64,000 nucleotides of DNA. It comes from Rhodothermales bacterium. Its GTDB lineage: Bacteria; Bacteroidota; Rhodothermia; Rhodothermales; UBA10348. The stretch's first letter is position 1; every line of letters begins with the position of its first letter. The stretch lies in contig JANJTM010000025.1 in the NCBI GenBank assembly GCA_024711125.1, positions 124,001-188,000 of the forward strand, given 5' to 3'. Below are positions 60,224 through 64,000 of the stretch, piece after piece. Position numbers and translations under genes: made by a program. Below the pieces are notes generated by a model that was given only the letters and a program-made list of their open reading frames with translations, was not told the origin of the DNA and made no database searches.

Positions 60224-60595
60224 ATGAGTATCCGAACCGAACGTGTCGCGCGGCTCATGCAGCGTGAGATCGCAGAACTGCTCGTGGGCGAATACTCCGA
60301 GCAGCTGCCGCGGCTAGTTACGGTCACCGGGGCACGGACCACGAAGGACCTCTCGATCGTGTACGTCTACGTTTCGGTCATGGGTGCCAATGAAGCCGAG
60401 AAACAGGCGGCTTTCCGGCATCTGCAGGATCTGACGCCGCGGCTTCGCACCTCCCTCGCGCAGCGGGTTCGGCACCAGGTCAGGGCCGTTCCCGAACTCC
60501 GGTTCTTTCTCGACGAGACGCTCGACACCGCAGCCCGCATCGACGATCTGCTCGAGCGTATCCGTCGGGAGCGGGATCGGCGCGAATCCGACTGA
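60224..60595 (+). CDS. rbfA: Ribosome-binding factor A
   Basis: [54 protein letters not shown]...; follows infB. Confidence 0.92.
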   Translation: MSIRTERVARLMQREIAELLVGEYSEQLPRLVTVTGARTTKDLSIVYVYVSVMGANEAEKQAAFRHLQDLTPRLRTSLAQRVRHQVRAVPELRFFLDETLDTAARIDDLLERIRRERDRRESD

Positions 60596-60599
60596 GCCC

Positions 60600-61322
60600 G
60601 TGGCGGATTCCGCACCGACCCTGTGCCGGTTCCCCGATCTCCCCGACTCGTGGGACGCGGTGATCCTGCCGGTCGACAAGCCGACCGGCATGACCTCTTT
60701 CGGTGTCATCCGTCGCCTGCGACGGTTGACGGGTGTTCGCAAGATCGGGCACGCGGGCACGCTCGATCCGATGGCTACGGGACTTCTCGTGACCCTGGTG
60801 GGTCGGGCGACCCGGATGAGCGATTCGTTCATGGGGCAGGACAAGGGCTATGCCGGCACCCTGCGCCTCGGACAGGAAACGCCGTCGTACGACGCGGACA
60901 CCCCGGTCTCGGTCGAAATCGATGCCGGGCACGTCGACCTGGCCGCGGTGCGCAACGCGGCCCGGGATTTCGTCGGAACACTCACCCAGCAGACCCCGAT
61001 CTACTCCGCGGTCAGGATCGGTGGCGAACGGGCCTATCGCAAGGCGAGACGCGGCGAATCGGTGCGGCCACCCCCGCGGGTCATCACGGTGAACTCGTTC
61101 GAGATCACCGGCAAGCGCGGAAACGACGTCGATTTCGTCGTCGAATGTTCGAAGGGCACGTACGTCCGGTCACTGGCCCATGAACTCGGTGCCGCCCTGG
61201 GCGTCGGAGCCCACCTCGTGGCGCTTCGGCGCACGGCCATCGGAACGCTGCGCGTCGAAGAGGCCTGGTCGCTCGACGCCCTCGAAGCACGAATCCCCGA
61301 GCGGGCGCCAGGCCCGTCCTGA
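60600..61322 (+). CDS. truB: tRNA pseudouridine(55) synthase TruB
   Basis: LPVDKPTGMTSFGVIRRLRRLTGVRKIGHAGTLDPMATGLLVTLVGRATR...CSKGTYVRSLAHELGAALGVGAHLVALRRTAIG. GTG start. Confidence 0.95.
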   Translation: MADSAPTLCRFPDLPDSWDAVILPVDKPTGMTSFGVIRRLRRLTGVRKIGHAGTLDPMATGLLVTLVGRATRMSDSFMGQDKGYAGTLRLGQETPSYDADTPVSVEIDAGHVDLAAVRNAARDFVGTLTQQTPIYSAVRIGGERAYRKARRGESVRPPPRVITVNSFEITGKRGNDVDFVVECSKGTYVRSLAHELGAALGVGAHLVALRRTAIGTLRVEEAWSLDALEARIPERAPGPS

Positions 61323-61323
61323 C

Positions 61324-62262
61324 ATGGAACGCTGCTGGTCGCTCGACGAAGTCCTGCACGATCCCCGGTCGGTCATCACCGTCGGCACGTTCGACGGCGT
61401 GCACCTGGGGCACCACGCCATCCTGCGTTTCCTCGCGGAACAGGCCCGGGCCCGTAACGCGCGCCCCGTCGTGGTGACCTTCGATCCGCACCCGAGGAGC
61501 GTGGTCCATGGGCAGGAGGTCTCGCTGCTCACCACGCCGGGCGAGCGTGCCGAAGCGTGCGCCGCGCTGGGCATCCAGCGTTTCATCGTGCTGCCGTTCG
61601 ACCGTGCCCTGGCGGCGCTTTCCCCCACGGAGTTCGTGCGCGACGTGCTCGTCGCACGCATCGGCCTGCAGGCGATCGTGGTTGGACATGATCACGGTTT
61701 CGGCCGAGGGCGATCCGGCGGACGCGAGGAGTTGGCGTCGCTCGGGAACGAGTACGGATTCGAGGTCGTCGTGCTTCCCGCGCAGACGATGGGTGACCGC
61801 GTCGTATCGTCGAGCGAGGTCCGGCGCCTGCTGCGGGAGCAGGGCGACGTGCGGAAGGCGGCAGACCTGCTGACCCGCAGGTACTCGCTGTCCGGAACCG
61901 TCGTTGCCGGGGCCCGACGCGGACGCCAGCTCGGTTTTCCCACCGCCAACCTCGTGCCGTCCGACCACCGAAAACTCGTGCCGGCCGTCGGTGTCTACGC
62001 GGTACGGGTATCGATCGAAGGGGAGCCCGATTCCCACGCCGGCATGATGAACGTCGGCCGCCGACCCACCTTCGAGGAAACAGGGCTCCACCTGGAGATA
62101 CACCTGTTCGATTTCGACCGGGACCTCTACGATGCCCGTCTGCGCGTGGAATTCGTAGAGCGCATGCGGGACGAACGGCGGTTTTCCGGCGTGGACGCGC
62201 TCGTGGCCCAGTTGCGCGAAGACGAGGCGCGTTGCAGGTCCGTCCTCCGCGACGTATATTAA
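61324..62262 (+). CDS. ribF: Bifunctional riboflavin kinase/FAD synthetase RibF
   Basis: SVITVGTFDGVHLGHHAILRFL...VVTFDPHPRSVVHG...IVVGHDHGFGRGRSG...GRQLGFPTANL...HAGMMNVGRRPTFEE. Confidence 0.95.
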   Translation: MERCWSLDEVLHDPRSVITVGTFDGVHLGHHAILRFLAEQARARNARPVVVTFDPHPRSVVHGQEVSLLTTPGERAEACAALGIQRFIVLPFDRALAALSPTEFVRDVLVARIGLQAIVVGHDHGFGRGRSGGREELASLGNEYGFEVVVLPAQTMGDRVVSSSEVRRLLREQGDVRKAADLLTRRYSLSGTVVAGARRGRQLGFPTANLVPSDHRKLVPAVGVYAVRVSIEGEPDSHAGMMNVGRRPTFEETGLHLEIHLFDFDRDLYDARLRVEFVERMRDERRFSGVDALVAQLREDEARCRSVLRDVY

Positions 62263-62338
62263 CCTACTTGTGCGGCAATACGGCCGCCGACCGTTCCGAC
62301 GGTTTCTTCTTTACGATGGTAGAATCTGAAGAGGATCC

Positions 62339-62605
62339 ATGATCTCCAGGGAAACCAAGCAGCAGCTCATCGCCACGCACGGCAAGGACGCGAAGGACAG
62401 CGGGAAGCCCGAAGTCCAGATCGCCATCCTGAGCGCCCGCATCTCGGACCTCACCGAGCATCTGAAGCGGCACACCAACGACCACTCGACCCGCCAGGGC
62501 CTGCTGAAGCTGGTCGGCAAGCGTCGTCGCCTGCTCGATTACCTCGCGGCGACCGACATCGAACGGTACCGCTCGATCATCGCGGAACTCAATATCCGCA
62601 AGTAA
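62339..62605 (+). CDS. rpsO: 30S ribosomal protein S15
   Basis: [73 protein letters not shown]. Confidence 0.97.
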   Translation: MISRETKQQLIATHGKDAKDSGKPEVQIAILSARISDLTEHLKRHTNDHSTRQGLLKLVGKRRRLLDYLAATDIERYRSIIAELNIRK

Positions 62606-62610
62606 CACGG

Positions 62611-62650
62611 AACGGCACTTCCGTCCTGCGGGGGTGCCGTTTCCTTTTTC
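62611..62650 (+). terminator. Terminator-like hairpin between rpsO and pnp
   Basis: AACGGCAC ... GTGCCGTT stem followed by TCCTTTTT. Confidence 0.6.
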
Positions 62651-62732
62651 AGGCGCACCCGGCCCCCTACACGCCGGCCGTGGTAGCGTACCCGTGCAAG
62701 GGGTGTGTAGAGACCCTATCCAGAGAGAACAC

Positions 62733-64000
62733 ATGACGATGGGAACGACGCGCGAGATCGAATTCGCGCCCGGAAAGACAATCTCGATCGAAACCGGTCG
62801 CCTTGCCAAGCAGGCGAGCGGATCGGTCGTGGCACGCATGGGGGACACGATGGTCCTCTGCGCCACTACGATCGCACCCGGCATCAAGGAGGGCCAGAAC
62901 TGGTTTCCCCTCACGGTCGACTACCGGGAGAAGTACTGCGCGGCAGGCAAGATCCCGGGCGGCTTCTTCAAGCGGGAAGGCCGGCCGACCGACAAGGAAG
63001 TCCTCACGTGCCGCCTCATTGACCGGGCGATCCGCCCGCTCTTCGCCGAAGGCTTCTTCAACGAAGTCCAGGTGATGGCGAGCGTCCTGTCGGCCGACCC
63101 CGAAGTCGACGCCGACGTGATCGCCGGCGTGGCGGCCTCCGCATCCCTCATGCTGTCGGGAGCGCCCTTCGAAGGACCCATCGCCGAGGTCCGCGTGGGC
63201 CGCGTCGACGGCGAGTGGGTCGTCAACCCGACGATTCCGCAGCTCGAAACGAGCGACGTCGATCTCGTCGTCGCCGGAAAGCTCGACGCCATCGTGATGG
63301 TCGAGGGCGAGATGAAGGAGATCTCGGAAGACGAGATGATCGAGGCGCTCGAAGTGGCCCACGCGGCCATCAAGAAGCTGTGCCAGGGTCAGCTCGATCT
63401 GCTCGCCGAGGTCGGTGAAATCAAGCCGGTGGCCTACACGCCGGTCAAGCTCCCCGACGGCGTCGTCGACCGCGTGCGCGAGCTCATCGGGGCCAAGATG
63501 GACGCCCACGTCCGCGCCCCGTACGAGAAGGCGTCCTTCTACGGCGGAATCGACACGCTCAAGGCCGAGGCCGTCGCCGCGCTGCTCGGCGTCACCGATG
63601 CCGCTGCCGGCACGACCGCCGCAGCCGCCACGGCCGAGGGCTGGACGGCATCGCATATCAAGGAAGCCGTCTCCGTCGTCGAGAGCACCGCGATGCGCTC
63701 GATGATCCTCGACGAGCATCGCCGCATCGACGGTCGTGGGCTTTCCGACATCCGCAACATCTGGTGCGAAGTCGGTTACCTGCCCCGCGTGCACGGATCC
63801 TCGATCTTCACGCGTGGAGAGACCCAGGTACTCGCCTCGGTTACCCTCGGCACGACCAAGGACGTGCAGCCGGTCGACCAGATCTTCGACACCACCGACA
63901 AGCGGTTCTATCTCCACTACGCGTTCCCGCCGTTCTCCACCGGCGAGACGAAGCCCATCCGGGCCCCGGGACGTCGTGAAGTCGGTCACGGGTACCTCGC
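62733..64000 (+). CDS. pnp: Polynucleotide phosphorylase, 3' end beyond the window
   Basis: Open frame to the window end (absent from the ORF list because it has no stop): MTMGTTREIEFAPGKTISIETGRLAKQASGSVVARMGDTMVLCATT...PLTVDYREKYCAAGKIPGGFFKREGRPTDKEVLTCRLIDRAIRPLF...HYAFPPFSTGETKP. Confidence 0.96.
   Translation, partial: MTMGTTREIEFAPGKTISIETGRLAKQASGSVVARMGDTMVLCATTIAPGIKEGQNWFPLTVDYREKYCAAGKIPGGFFKREGRPTDKEVLTCRLIDRAIRPLFAEGFFNEVQVMASVLSADPEVDADVIAGVAASASLMLSGAPFEGPIAEVRVGRVDGEWVVNPTIPQLETSDVDLVVAGKLDAIVMVEGEMKEISEDEMIEALEVAHAAIKKLCQGQLDLLAEVGEIKPVAYTPVKLPDGVVDRVRELIGAKMDAHVRAPYEKASFYGGIDTLKAEAVAALLGVTDAAAGTTAAAATAEGWTASHIKEAVSVVESTAMRSMILDEHRRIDGRGLSDIRNIWCEVGYLPRVHGSSIFTRGETQVLASVTLGTTKDVQPVDQIFDTTDKRFYLHYAFPPFSTGETKPIRAPGRREVGHGYL

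Overview
High-GC bacterial chromosome segment of about 64 kb. It looks like a Bacteroidota/Rhodothermota-type organism; this is inferred from gene content and promoter-like motifs and has not been tested. The window is almost entirely coding and dominated by housekeeping genes. It contains: the C-terminal part of a GvpL/F gas-vesicle protein; a LolC/E-type permease; moaD-moaE; purC; a LacI-type regulator; a CopA/CopZ copper module; a ferredoxin-NADP reductase; a large predicted outer-membrane protein; murA; a cysteine desulfurase; an esterase; fbp; thrB-thrC; an M23 peptidase; an AI-2E permease; a CoA transferase; hutF; moxR; three parvulin-type isomerases; gltX; meaB-mutB-mutA; a TrmH methyltransferase; cmk; rpsA; an HD-domain protein; a DAO/ornithine-cyclodeaminase pair; a 2-phosphoglycerate-kinase-like protein; a complete phosphate (Pst) locus; an aminotransferase; prfB with its programmed frameshift; nadB; and the rimP-nusA-infB-rbfA-truB-ribF-rpsO-pnp operon, with pnp running off the right edge. 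No tRNA, rRNA, CRISPR array or transposon was recognised. The most unusual part is the phosphate locus at about 43.5-51.1 kb. It has two PstB paralogues with complementary motif losses (predicting one canonical and one degenerate ATP site), a PhoU fused to a catalytically degraded ArsC/LMW-PTP-like domain, a tandem-ATP-cone 2PGK-like kinase at one end, and a five-unit 11-bp phased Pho-box-like repeat at the other.
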